Numbered from the stretch's first letter, positions 34,497-44,026 are shown. The stretch: 46,503 nt of DNA from an uncultured Lachnospiraceae bacterium (GCA_947178145.1 CAMWXE010000041.1:1-46503), one strand, 5' to 3'. Numbers and translations: made by a program. Notes: generated by a model from the sequence alone, not told the origin.

Positions 34497-37184
34497 TCAC
34501 AATGACTCAACTATTTTTTCCAGCATATCATACGTTTGCTGATCTGTACTTTCTCCTTGAAGAAACGACGCCTTGATGCCACATTCCCGCACTTTATTAA
34601 TCCAATTCAGCGTTTTCTCCCTGTCACCTGTCTTATGCAGCATTCCGTAGTAAATGTATGCCAACTCATTTGAGACATTTGTATGAAACACTGTAGGGTC
34701 ATCAGAATTAATGCAAACCATCACATTATTCTCTCCATCTGGTCTGTTTAATTGATAAATCTGATTATCAATAATCTTATCCACTTCCCCAATTGCAACA
34801 TTTGAAGAAGGATTGATCTCAACAATAATTCCTTTTCTGCTCATTTTTTTACGAAGTATATTTTGCAGTACTTCCGTAATCTGAATATCCTGTTCTGTCA
34901 CCTCGTAATGAATCGGCTGCTCCATTTGAAGCAGAAACTTTCTGCAATGTCTTGATAGTGCAATTTTTTCATCATTCCATACAATCTCATCACAGGTCTC
35001 ACTGCGAACCTCTTTACAAAACCCAACATCATCTGCCTTTCTGCAGTAACCATAATCCACAAATTTAAAGTCAAACATTTTCAAATACCCTTCTATTAAG
35101 CCTTGTAAAGAAATGCTTTTAGATTTGCCATAAATCTTTTGAGCCAACTCATATATGCGTCTTTCCAGATAAGTTGCCAATGTGGAATGAACGCTAACAA
35201 TATCCTGACTGAGTACATAATATGCCCAAAGATAATTATCCAATGCTTCAATCTTGGGTAATACTACAAATGGATTATGATGTTGCCATCGCTCTGGGGA
35301 AATACCAAGTGCTGTCCCATGCCCTATCCTGTCCCCAGAATGAAACTTCAAAAATGTAACCGCCTCATCCATTCTGCGCAACCCAGATAAAATATGTCTG
35401 AAATCCTCCCCCGCATGAAAGGTAAAACGCAAGCTTTGTGTTGGTAGTTCCATTTGGTTATACTGAACCCGTTCTACGGAACTATCCCTTGCCTTTTCGT
35501 ACGCTTTCAAGAATACCCATACAGGCGTTGAATTTTCCAGACTTGCAGCATCAATTCCTACAATGTATTGGTTTAGTCCTGGAATTGCATCTCGCAGATT
35601 TCGCATATATATTATCTGTTCACAATATTTTTCTGCCAACATGCCGAATTGTATTTTCTCCTTGGTTCCTTCTAAGATACATTTGTCCGGAACCGTATCA
35701 TCCTTTTCTTTCAGGAGATGGAAAACCAAACCAGCTCTCGGAAATGGCCTTATGACCTTATAAACTCCCTCTTTGTTTATACAATAATCAGTCCTAATAA
35801 CATTGCGATATGCTTCCAAAAATGCCCTGACATCCTTCCGTAAACAAGTTTCCTTCTCACTAATTGACATTCTAAATTCAATTTTTTTCAAATTGCTGTT
35901 ATGGAACTGTTTTCGAAGCGCTTGTTCCCAATAAACTCTTTTGCTCTCTGGTTTCGATAAATCTGAAGAAAGTTTCCCATATAACCGGTTGAGTTTTGAG
36001 TCCTTTCTATAATATTCCCCCTGAAAATAATCAAGTCCTCTAATATTTTTCTTCTGAACTGTACACCCAAATGCATAATTCTTTATCCGCAGATACTGAA
36101 GGATACATCGGGATATCTGCCTTGTGTCAGACTGCTCACTGATTTGATCATTCAGATATCGCATTGCATAAAACAAAAAAATATTTTCATCAGAGGTATG
36201 TACATCAACAGGAACTTGAAAAATTTCCTGCATCATCGACCTATCCGTCTCCTGTTCTGGAAGAATCTGCAAAAGCCTCTCCCATAGCTTCTGGTAATAG
36301 AGAAGCAGTTCATGTTTCGCCTCATCTTCCTTCATGCTGCCCCATTGCTTCCTGTAAAATTCTTTCAGTTCCTTTCCAGATTCGAAATATCCAACCAGTT
36401 CTTCCAAATCATTGTCACATATGAAACAGTCACTAAGCTTCAAAGCCACATATATGCGTACGACTCCTGCTGCCAATACAAAAGACAAAATATTTACTTC
36501 TTCCTGCCTGGTTCGCCCCCACTCAGGAGTGTCTCTCTCAATGTCCCTTACGGAAAAACCACTTAATGGTTTCATTAGAGCTTCCCATATCTCAAAAAAT
36601 GACATAGACACACCTTTGTGCAAATGGTTCTCAGCAACACCTTCTTTCAATATCATATCCAACTGCTGGTCTGCGGCCTCGATCTGCCCATAATAGTTGT
36701 CCAGGCTCCTGATATCGTTCTGCGGATTTTTTGCCATATAAAGCATCACGATAAAATCCATTGGAATATGCATATTCATGCTGTGAAACAAAAATATTTT
36801 ATTTGTATCCCCAAAATCTCCAAAAAAATCCTCCTCACAGTCATTCTTCCAATATTTGTACACAATCTTACCATCTCGCTGAGATATCATGGCTCGCGTG
36901 ATCTTATCAAGACAATCCAAATACAGCTTCATAACATCCTGATAGCTGCATTCGCGAAGAGCAGACATATAACACCTTTCCAGATACATGTACACTTCAT
37001 CATAGGAATACACGCTGCAGGTTCGTTGAACATACTGTATTGCAGCAGTCTGAAGTCTTTTCTCTGTTTCTTTCCGCGTTTTTTTGTTCCTGATGATCTC
37101 TTCAAAAAAGTCTTCTTCAAAAAAGTCAAGGGATGCAAAGGGATAACATAATATCGTCAGATATCGGTTTATTGTATCATTCAT
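34497..37184 (-). CDS. rdrB: RADAR adenosine deaminase RdrB
   Basis: 895 residues. The metal and catalytic motifs of the adenosine deaminase family are all present: HLH at 187-189, HAGED at 590-594 (catalytic Glu593), RIGHG at 619-623, NPSSN at 791-795 and NSDDP at 826-830. The large insertions between the first and second motifs and the ~900-residue length are typical of RdrB, not of housekeeping deaminases (~340 residues). RdrB forms a large shell and, with RdrA, converts adenosine to inosine in RNA or nucleotides during phage infection, stopping growth. The ATG lies 13 bases after the rdrA stop. A hairpin repeat follows the gene. Confidence 0.92.
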   Translation of the reverse strand: MNDTINRYLTILCYPFASLDFFEEDFFEEIIRNKKTRKETEKRLQTAAIQYVQRTCSVYSYDEVYMYLERCYMSALRECSYQDVMKLYLDCLDKITRAMISQRDGKIVYKYWKNDCEEDFFGDFGDTNKIFLFHSMNMHIPMDFIVMLYMAKNPQNDIRSLDNYYGQIEAADQQLDMILKEGVAENHLHKGVSMSFFEIWEALMKPLSGFSVRDIERDTPEWGRTRQEEVNILSFVLAAGVVRIYVALKLSDCFICDNDLEELVGYFESGKELKEFYRKQWGSMKEDEAKHELLLYYQKLWERLLQILPEQETDRSMMQEIFQVPVDVHTSDENIFLFYAMRYLNDQISEQSDTRQISRCILQYLRIKNYAFGCTVQKKNIRGLDYFQGEYYRKDSKLNRLYGKLSSDLSKPESKRVYWEQALRKQFHNSNLKKIEFRMSISEKETCLRKDVRAFLEAYRNVIRTDYCINKEGVYKVIRPFPRAGLVFHLLKEKDDTVPDKCILEGTKEKIQFGMLAEKYCEQIIYMRNLRDAIPGLNQYIVGIDAASLENSTPVWVFLKAYEKARDSSVERVQYNQMELPTQSLRFTFHAGEDFRHILSGLRRMDEAVTFLKFHSGDRIGHGTALGISPERWQHHNPFVVLPKIEALDNYLWAYYVLSQDIVSVHSTLATYLERRIYELAQKIYGKSKSISLQGLIEGYLKMFDFKFVDYGYCRKADDVGFCKEVRSETCDEIVWNDEKIALSRHCRKFLLQMEQPIHYEVTEQDIQITEVLQNILRKKMSRKGIIVEINPSSNVAIGEVDKIIDNQIYQLNRPDGENNVMVCINSDDPTVFHTNVSNELAYIYYGMLHKTGDREKTLNWINKVRECGIKASFLQGESTDQQTYDMLEKIVESL

Positions 37185-37197
37185 GTCCCTGTCCTTC

Positions 37198-40100
37198 CTA
37201 TGTAAACAACTTCTCGAATACTTCCTCTGTTATGTCAAGTTCTTTACTGACACTCTCATAAATATCGCTCTGGCGCTTTCTTTCAGCAATCGCATCACTT
37301 TCTATTAAATGTTTTGCAAATGTTGCAATTATCTCTGCCTCCGTTCCCGCTTTCGCTGCATCACTATCATTTGCCTGTAGATATCTAAAGTAACTATGAA
37401 AGAAAAATCTACACTTGTCTTCCGAAAGAATTTCTTCCAAGTTGCTCCAGTCAGTTTCTGTTATTTCCATCCTATTTTTAAGTTCCTCAATCCTCTTTTC
37501 CTGAAGCAGATATTTGAAATAATAAGATCCCTCTTTATCATATTGGATATCCTGCTCATCCGCATATTCCTCCAAAAGTGTATCTATAGACGTTTTGGGA
37601 TTCCCATGGTGATAATATCTTTCGAGTATTTCATTTACTGCAACTTCTATTTCTTCCAATTGTAAAGTAAATCTATGTTCTAAATCCCTTTGATAATTAT
37701 CAAAAAACTTCTTCTCCCTACTTTGCACCTCGTTAATAATTGCATCCCATTCAGGCGTACGGATCACTAGCGGCAGTTCTTTCATTTCCATTAACAACTG
37801 GTTTACTTCTGTTCTTCCATATCGTATCTGCGGATGATTGCGTATGAATTGCCTCAACAGGCATTGAACTACAAGCACATGATCCAATGACATATAGTAG
37901 TTTCCATCCTGAAATTGATTTCTATCGGATGATGGCAAAAACAAATAAGATGGAATATTCTCACAAAAATTACATATAAGTGCTTTCCCGCTAACCCCTT
38001 TGTCACAATTTTTCAGCTTGGAATATCCCCCCTCTGGCTTTAGGATGCTGCTGGCATCGAATACCAGTCTCCCCCTGGTCATTTTTTCTTTGATACTGGA
38101 AATTTTACGCTTTAAATAAGGTAATACTATATCTGTAGCATACGGATGATCCCACAACTTCTTCTCATCAATCTGCATAATAACTTTCATTTCCAAATAA
38201 TCATTTTCTTTTCCCACATTCTCCGATAAAAACCGATAGTTACCTCTGCCCAATTCCACAACCTGGTAGTGATCCATAACCGAATGCATCCTTTGCATCA
38301 CTGCTTTTGCAACACTTGAAGAAACTAAATATTCAATCATTTCTCCCAGATTCACAGCATCCTTTCTTTCTGCAAAAAATTTTTCATAGAACATCCAATA
38401 CAGAAAACTCTCATGCTCTTTTTTTGCCAATAAATAGAATGCTTTGTTGTGTTCCAATTGTGCTATTAAATTTTCTATATTCCAAAAATTTATCGCTGTC
38501 AGTTGTCCTGCTTCTGTCAGAGAAGTCTTCCCGTGAACATGAATGGATACCAATTTCAGCAATTGCCTCCCATATACCACATCCGGATTCAATGAAAGTT
38601 TATTTAAGAGTGCATTCATGCATTGTGGCATCTTCTCACAAAGTGCTGCTATGGATTCTTTCTGGGAATCCTCTGTTTCATACATCGCATTCACTGCCTT
38701 TGCAAAAGCAGATGCCACTTTATAAGCTTTTTCCTGCTCCGAAATATTATTCCAATCCTTGTCTTCGCTCAGGATTTCATAAATAGCCTCTCGCCCCAAA
38801 CACCGAATCAGTTGCAAATTCAATATAAACTCTCCCTGCAGCAGAAGGCATGATAAGATATATTTCACCGTAGTTTTATTCTTGTCTTCTGGAAAAATAA
38901 TTTTTTCTTTCTTAGAGGCAATCTTCTCATCAATCCGCTCATCACAAAGATACTCTTTGACAATCTCATTCTTCAAATCCGTATATTTAGGAGCTTGTTC
39001 TATTTCCTGCTGAAATACTCTGGCTGCAAAATCTGTAAGAAGAAAAATAGAAAAACGCTCTGTCGGATCCATTTTTGCCTGATTTTGATTTCCATAAAGT
39101 AACTGGTATGCATTTTCAAAATTAACCCGGACCTGATCTCGCTCCAGTACAATAATCTGATGAAATAATTCATTTTTGTATTTTGCATATAAAGGTTTTG
39201 CATCTACAATTGTCTCTATCAGTCTCCAATATTCAAGTATCCTTTTTTCGTTATCCGCACTCTCTGTTTGTTCTTCCAGCAATGTATGCAAATCCTGTAA
39301 CACATTATATACATTGTTTAGAGCGCGAGATGTAAAGTCAAACATATGGAAAGAGGCATTTAAACTTTTCCGCTCTCCATTTTCTATGTATGAAAAATAG
39401 GATTGTTTCCATGTTTCATTCTTTCCCGCCATCAGCAACTCCATAAAGTTTTTCTGACCAGCCTCTGCATCATCAGAAACCTTATAATGTCCCCGCTCCT
39501 CTAATGACCAGTATTTGATTGCTTTGCGATAAGCAGGCGGAATAATTTTTCTTAAATACTCATATGCCAACAACTTTTTACGTTCTAACAGGATACTTTT
39601 ATCCCCATCCTCTGTGGTCGAATAATATGTCTTACAGAATACACTTCCATTTAATGCCTCTTCCTGTCTTAAAAATTCCAGAGTCAATGCCTCCTCAAAG
39701 GTTTCCATATCTCCCGAAATGAATGTAACAATATAAGGATTAGACAAGTATGAAAGAAGTGTTTTTACCACATCCATACATTTTGTAGTGCTCAAGTCAA
39801 TATCATCGATAAACAAAATCATCATAGCGTTGGACGTATCCGGCCCATTCTGTTTTAAAAGTATTTGGACAAACTTATTAAATTGTTTTATAAATTCGGT
39901 ATCAGAATTAAATATCTCTTTTGTTTTATCCACATAGTATTGCTCTGTCGTAAACTGCTGTATCAAAATATCCCTATAATCTTTTTTAATGTAGCAATAT
40001 TGCTTTACAAGTTCATTATACGATTGCTCTAACTGACTACGTCCCGTATAAATACAGTCGCTGCTCGTCTCTTTTCTATCCTTTTTCTTCTTTTCCTCCA

Positions 40101-40440
40101 CTATAGGGCGCAGCATTCCCAAAACCACATCCATAAGTGTGGTTCCATTTGACATATTCTCAGGGACCACAATCGGCAATATAATATCATTATGTGAATT
40201 ATTTTCTTCTAGTCTTTTACGAAATGTTCTCAATATAGAGGTTTTTCCGGCTCCTCTACATCCCATGATTCCAATATTATTTGTCTTTTGATCCGGCATG
40301 TACTGATTTTCTGTGCTAGTAGGTATGGCGCTACGAAATACCTCAATTTGTCCATAAATGGAATTGGCATTAGGCAAAATCAGATTTAATTCATTGTCTG
40401 ATAAAACCCTTGCTCCCAACTTTGTCCTTTGTTTACTCAT
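37198..40440 (-). CDS. rdrA: RADAR ATPase RdrA
   Basis: 1080 residues. Walker A GCRGAGKTS (60-68) is near the N-terminus and Walker B ILFIDDIDLS (208-217) follows, as in KAP/AAA-type RdrA ATPases. The remaining ~800 residues are helical, without other recognised motifs, and are expected to sense the infection and contact RdrB. The large size, N-terminal P-loop and the rdrB gene directly downstream make the assignment secure. The ATG follows AAGGAG by 9 bases. A 181-base gap separates it from the TIR-TPR gene, so it may have its own promoter. No rdrC- or rdrD-type membrane accessory gene is seen. Confidence 0.9.
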   Translation of the reverse strand: MSKQRTKLGARVLSDNELNLILPNANSIYGQIEVFRSAIPTSTENQYMPDQKTNNIGIMGCRGAGKTSILRTFRKRLEENNSHNDIILPIVVPENMSNGTTLMDVVLGMLRPIVEEKKKKDRKETSSDCIYTGRSQLEQSYNELVKQYCYIKKDYRDILIQQFTTEQYYVDKTKEIFNSDTEFIKQFNKFVQILLKQNGPDTSNAMMILFIDDIDLSTTKCMDVVKTLLSYLSNPYIVTFISGDMETFEEALTLEFLRQEEALNGSVFCKTYYSTTEDGDKSILLERKKLLAYEYLRKIIPPAYRKAIKYWSLEERGHYKVSDDAEAGQKNFMELLMAGKNETWKQSYFSYIENGERKSLNASFHMFDFTSRALNNVYNVLQDLHTLLEEQTESADNEKRILEYWRLIETIVDAKPLYAKYKNELFHQIIVLERDQVRVNFENAYQLLYGNQNQAKMDPTERFSIFLLTDFAARVFQQEIEQAPKYTDLKNEIVKEYLCDERIDEKIASKKEKIIFPEDKNKTTVKYILSCLLLQGEFILNLQLIRCLGREAIYEILSEDKDWNNISEQEKAYKVASAFAKAVNAMYETEDSQKESIAALCEKMPQCMNALLNKLSLNPDVVYGRQLLKLVSIHVHGKTSLTEAGQLTAINFWNIENLIAQLEHNKAFYLLAKKEHESFLYWMFYEKFFAERKDAVNLGEMIEYLVSSSVAKAVMQRMHSVMDHYQVVELGRGNYRFLSENVGKENDYLEMKVIMQIDEKKLWDHPYATDIVLPYLKRKISSIKEKMTRGRLVFDASSILKPEGGYSKLKNCDKGVSGKALICNFCENIPSYLFLPSSDRNQFQDGNYYMSLDHVLVVQCLLRQFIRNHPQIRYGRTEVNQLLMEMKELPLVIRTPEWDAIINEVQSREKKFFDNYQRDLEHRFTLQLEEIEVAVNEILERYYHHGNPKTSIDTLLEEYADEQDIQYDKEGSYYFKYLLQEKRIEELKNRMEITETDWSNLEEILSEDKCRFFFHSYFRYLQANDSDAAKAGTEAEIIATFAKHLIESDAIAERKRQSDIYESVSKELDITEEVFEKLFT

Positions 40441-40621
40441 CCCATTTTACTCCTTTACATTTGATTTCTATTCTATACATATTTTTCAGGCAAAACAGCT
40501 TTCTATCACTCCAATATCGCAAATCCAAGAAATGAATCCAAAACATATAGCGGCAACAGATTTGATCCAGTTCTATTTCACATCCATTAGATTTTCAGCA
40601 ACATTCTGGCTAAGTTGGAAA

Positions 40622-42025
40622 TTATATGCGAAGGTCATCCAACTCTGCGAGCTGCTCCACTGCGCGCTGGCGGTATATGCAATCAGGAAATTCCAAAGCA
40701 GTCTCATAATACCCTCTTGCCTGAGCATATTTTTTCTGATGTTTTAACGCAACCGCACACAGATAATTATTCCGACAGCTATTGTTCACATCTAATGCCC
40801 TTTTCCAATACGTGAGGGCATTTTCATATTGACCAAAATCAAAATAAAAGCCTCCATATTCCTGCAGTACTTCCTCACTTAATGGGCTGAATATTTCTAG
40901 GCATTCCAAGTACATCAGTGCCTTATCAAAATGTTCCTCTTTCCTGTTATTTTCCAATGCTGTCCTCTTATTGGCTGCCACGGCTTCCAGCAGCTTTGAA
41001 TCCCCAATCCGCTCTACTGTTATTATAATATTGTCTATTGCAGGCTGGTATTGCGGATCTTTTTTGTGCGCTGTCCAGAAATCAACCAGCGCTTCCCAAA
41101 GCATGCCACGTTTCCGGTAACAGCGTCCCCGGGTATTGTTAAACCATCTGTTTTCTGACAGCGCTAATGCACGTTCGCAGTCCTCAATTGACTCAAGGTA
41201 AGCGCCTTTCTGACACTTGACATACGCACGGCATCCAAAGGAATTCCCATTTCCAGGAAAACGCCTGCATGCTTCCTCTGCAAACCACATGGCCTGCTTA
41301 TAGTCCCCCCTCTTGGCAGCTTCCTGAATCAACTCTGAATATGCAGCAAAAGAGTCTGAATCCAAGAAAATGGCATATAAATAATCACTGATTGCTTTCT
41401 GATAATTCTGGTTGTCAAGTTTCATAAGAAGCTTGCCTCTCCTCGTATATAATCTTGGATTTCGTTTATCCTTTGCGAGCTTTTGTTCCACATCCCACAG
41501 TTCATTCCGTGTCTGAATGTACTGTTTTTTCTGAATCTCATTCACCTTATCCAAATAATCCAGACACGCGTTCTCTATGACTGTGCTATTGGTATGAACG
41601 GAACATTTTTCAAGAATGTTCACCAACAACTGCTTTATCATTTTTTTATCGCCCATTCTTACCGCCATCTGCCTTGGGTTAAGGGAGCCCTGTCTCACTT
41701 TCTCGCTCTCAATATCGAATCCCGGCACGATCAACAATGCGCAGGCATTCTTACCTCCCCATGCTGCCCCCATCTCATTCAGACAAGCAATACTTTCATA
41801 AAAATTGTTTGACAGTAAAAAGAGCATATACGCATCTTCACCAATCTGTTTTTTCAGATGTTCAAAAATATCCTCATTTACCGGAATGCCTGTATCTGCA
41901 TCACTTGAGAAGAAAACATGTCCTTTTAACCCGATTGTATGAAGAAGCTCCAAGACTGCCTGTCCATATTCCCTATCCTTGCCAGAATGGCTGATAAATA
42001 TCTTTCTTTTGGTATCCTGTTCCAT
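40622..42025 (-). CDS. TIR-domain protein with TPR repeats
   Basis: 467 residues. The N-terminal TIR domain (about 6-140) has KIFISHSGKDREY at 8-20, LLSNNFYES at 70-78 and CLNEMGAAW at 81-89, where Glu84 matches the catalytic glutamate of NAD-consuming TIRs. From about 185 to the end there are TPR-type helix pairs (NPRLYTRRGKLLMKL, ALTYWKRALDVN, YAQARGYYETALEF). Such proteins act in bacterial defence by degrading NAD+ or making a signal nucleotide; which applies here is unknown. It starts 27 bases after the FRG gene and precedes rdrA. Confidence 0.87.
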   Translation of the reverse strand: MEQDTKRKIFISHSGKDREYGQAVLELLHTIGLKGHVFFSSDADTGIPVNEDIFEHLKKQIGEDAYMLFLLSNNFYESIACLNEMGAAWGGKNACALLIVPGFDIESEKVRQGSLNPRQMAVRMGDKKMIKQLLVNILEKCSVHTNSTVIENACLDYLDKVNEIQKKQYIQTRNELWDVEQKLAKDKRNPRLYTRRGKLLMKLDNQNYQKAISDYLYAIFLDSDSFAAYSELIQEAAKRGDYKQAMWFAEEACRRFPGNGNSFGCRAYVKCQKGAYLESIEDCERALALSENRWFNNTRGRCYRKRGMLWEALVDFWTAHKKDPQYQPAIDNIIITVERIGDSKLLEAVAANKRTALENNRKEEHFDKALMYLECLEIFSPLSEEVLQEYGGFYFDFGQYENALTYWKRALDVNNSCRNNYLCAVALKHQKKYAQARGYYETALEFPDCIYRQRAVEQLAELDDLRI

Positions 42026-42052
42026 AGATAACTTCCTGCCTTATTTTTTTGT

Positions 42053-42853
42053 TTATTTGACATAATAGTGTCTCTTAATCCAGGAAGAGAGTCCATCCAG
42101 CCCTGGATATATAATGCGTTCATTTACATTTAGCTGGTCCAGCATATCACGCACCCTCCACTTCAACGACTTATCAATAATGTATTTTATCGTATGTTCT
42201 GTTTTCGAATTCAGGAAAGACTCTATATCTGATATTTCTCTTGGAATTACAGAAAAATAAGAATATTGATTGATTATCCTTTGATCCACGGATGGCGGTT
42301 CTAATAGAATCATCGAATTATTTCCCATGTCATTGTCATAGTCATCAAGACACTGGACTACTTCATTTAACATTTCTACTGTAAAAAGATATGCATTTTC
42401 TTCTCTCAATTTATTTTTATATTCACGTGGCAGCAATCCATTTATCTCCTCAATGTCAATGGCCCAAACTACACAATCATTTTGGTCCATTTCTTTAAAG
42501 GCTTCACCACTTGTTGCAAAATGGAGTCCGATCAAAGGCGAGTATGTCCAATCAAGTAACCTGGTCGGCAATCCATGATGCTGTCCTATAATTAACTGGC
42601 TCCAAACCGAACTCACAAGATCCGGCACCTCAATAGAAGCATACTTTGTAAAATTTCTTAAAATGGAGCTTTCCAAATTGTAACCTTTGTATTTACAATT
42701 TCTATGCAGACTTGTATCCAAATGAAAATTGATGTTTGGCAACCCTCTATATAGATAAGAAGATCGATATCTGTCGATGGCGTCCTCATACCTCTGCTCT
42801 GAAATAATGTCCCAAATCTCTTTCAGTTCCTGAATCTTTTGTACCTTAACCAC
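42053..42853 (-). CDS. FRG-domain protein
   Basis: 266 residues. The FRG domain shows YLYRGLPN at 33-40 and its hallmark QHHGLPTRLLDWT at 91-103, followed by AIDIEEIN and the PPSVDQRIINQYSYFSV segment near residue 194. FRG domains are common in phage-defence loci, but their activity is not well established. The start is a GTG at 42853 with GGAGG 6 bases upstream; the nearby ATG is out of frame. It is the first gene of the defence cluster on the minus strand, 27 bases before the TIR-TPR gene, with which it probably works as a pair. Confidence 0.87.
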   Translation of the reverse strand: MVKVQKIQELKEIWDIISEQRYEDAIDRYRSSYLYRGLPNINFHLDTSLHRNCKYKGYNLESSILRNFTKYASIEVPDLVSSVWSQLIIGQHHGLPTRLLDWTYSPLIGLHFATSGEAFKEMDQNDCVVWAIDIEEINGLLPREYKNKLREENAYLFTVEMLNEVVQCLDDYDNDMGNNSMILLEPPSVDQRIINQYSYFSVIPREISDIESFLNSKTEHTIKYIIDKSLKWRVRDMLDQLNVNERIIYPGLDGLSSWIKRHYYVK

Positions 42854-42982
42854 TTTTTACCTCCATATTTCTGCGCTTAACTGACTGTCAAAATGCACAA
42901 CTACTTCTGCCATTTACAACATTGATTTTTGAAAAATCCTTCCCTGTCTGATTCTAAACTATCATTATTTATTCAACAAAAC

Positions 42983-43027
42983 AAGGGACAGAATTGACCA
43001 CCCTTGAATCTGTCAATTCCGTCCCTT
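42983..43027. repeat. REP/MITE-like hairpin R4
   Basis: AAGGGACAGAATTGAC (42983-42998) pairs with GTCAATTCCGTCCCTT (43012-43027) at 15 of 16 positions across a 13-base loop. It lies between the FRG gene and the small secreted protein gene, about 40 bases behind the latter's stop codon, at the outer edge of the defence island. Confidence 0.75.
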
Positions 43028-43066
43028 TCTTATCTTATGGATAAACTATGAATATACTACTTATAT

Positions 43067-43660
43067 TCACCACGCCACAATTTCATACATTCCCATACTT
43101 TCGCTCCACCCCAATACTTCCATATAGCAGCTTGTAGTAGGATGTCCCACGGTGTCACCCATTGCAAATGCTTCCAAATCCGTGTAAGCCGCCCATTCAA
43201 TGTTGTGCGGATCTATAAAGCCTGTTCCCCAGCCTCCACCATTATAATTATCATCATAGTTATACCATTCAAAGATATCATGCTGTCCGATGGTCTCGCT
43301 CCAATTACCTTTGAGAGAAGGATCCCATGTAATGCCATTCAACTCCACAATGTTGCGGTAGATTGCTATAACTTCTTCTGCGGTATATTCATCTCCCGAT
43401 GCCGGCACCGGCAGTTCCGGATACACATATTGGGGCGGAAGCGCCACACGCCCCTCTGCTTTCCCGTTATTTTTGTAATGCTGGTAAAGCATCTTGGTAT
43501 TCCTTCCAAACATCTGCATCAAGTCAGGATATGTCTCAGCATAATAATCACTGTCAAATAATGTACCGTCTTCCTGCCTTTCTGGTACAGCGCAAGCCGT
43601 CGCACCATTTCCAAATACCATCCCCATTACCAACAGTACTGCTGCCATTTTTCTCTTCAT
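43067..43660 (-). CDS. Small secreted protein with a surface-type repeat
   Basis: 197 residues. A Sec signal peptide (MKRKMAAVLLVMGMVFGNGATACA) is followed by one copy of the motif FDSDYYAETYPDLMQMFG ... LYQHYKNNGKAEGR at about 34-71, which is repeated in many clostridial cell-surface proteins. The C-terminal ~110 residues are rich in Trp, Tyr, Gly and Asp and are not recognised. The ATG follows AGGAGGAAAGAGC. It is probably extracellular or wall-associated. It is a single gene with its own promoter. Confidence 0.75.
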   Translation of the reverse strand: MKRKMAAVLLVMGMVFGNGATACAVPERQEDGTLFDSDYYAETYPDLMQMFGRNTKMLYQHYKNNGKAEGRVALPPQYVYPELPVPASGDEYTAEEVIAIYRNIVELNGITWDPSLKGNWSETIGQHDIFEWYNYDDNYNGGGWGTGFIDPHNIEWAAYTDLEAFAMGDTVGHPTTSCYMEVLGWSESMGMYEIVAW

Positions 43661-43772
43661 GTGCTCTTTCCTCCTAAGTTTTTACAATTTTACACTCGTT
43701 TCCTGTCTTTCCTATTACTGTTCAATCCATAGAACCTGTTTTGCCCCTTCTCCCATATCCGCTTTTAAATAC

Positions 43773-43801
43773 AGTATACTCAAACAGCAAAAAAAGTGCA
43801 A
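43773..43801 (-). promoter_or_regulatory. Promoter of the small secreted protein gene
   Basis: TTGCAC (43796-43801) and TATACT (43773-43778) with 17 bases between, and the -10 box continues as TATACTGTATTTA. The transcript would have a leader of roughly 105 bases. Confidence 0.65.
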
Positions 43802-43949
43802 CGATAAGTTATACTCCTAATATATGCTTCGGCCTTCCTGTTGCGTTTCGCTTCCAAAGGCATTGTGTTCCTGCTGCGTTTTCAGGAAACTTTTCTATAA
43901 TAAAAATTCTATAATAAAAATAAACAGGAATCTACGAAAACAGATAAAG

Positions 43950-43978
43950 TTGCACTCATTCCCAAATATGTGTATACT
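43950..43978 (+). promoter_or_regulatory. Promoter of AAA/PD-(D/E)XK gene copy C
   Basis: TTGCAC (43950-43955) and TATACT (43973-43978) with 17 bases between, again continuing as TATACTGTATTTA, the same sequence as in the promoter of the divergent gene. Confidence 0.7.
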
Positions 43979-44026
43979 GTATTTAGGAAATAGAATAAAA
44001 TTGCCTGTTTTATAGGAGGTGTGGAT

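Larger units (their letters stand above)
43661..44026. other. Intergenic region between divergent genes
   Basis: 366 bases holding two outward-facing promoters (43773-43801 minus, 43950-43978 plus) with the same -35 and extended -10 sequence. A duplicated TTCTATAATAAAAAT lies near 43892-43918. No gene is supported in it. Confidence 0.6.

Noticed and set aside
34497..37184. Housekeeping adenosine deaminase
   Set aside because: The protein is far longer than metabolic deaminases (895 against ~340 residues) and is directly behind rdrA.
42870..42880. TTGACA close before the FRG gene
   Set aside because: Too near the start codon to leave room for a -10 box and leader; no promoter was called.
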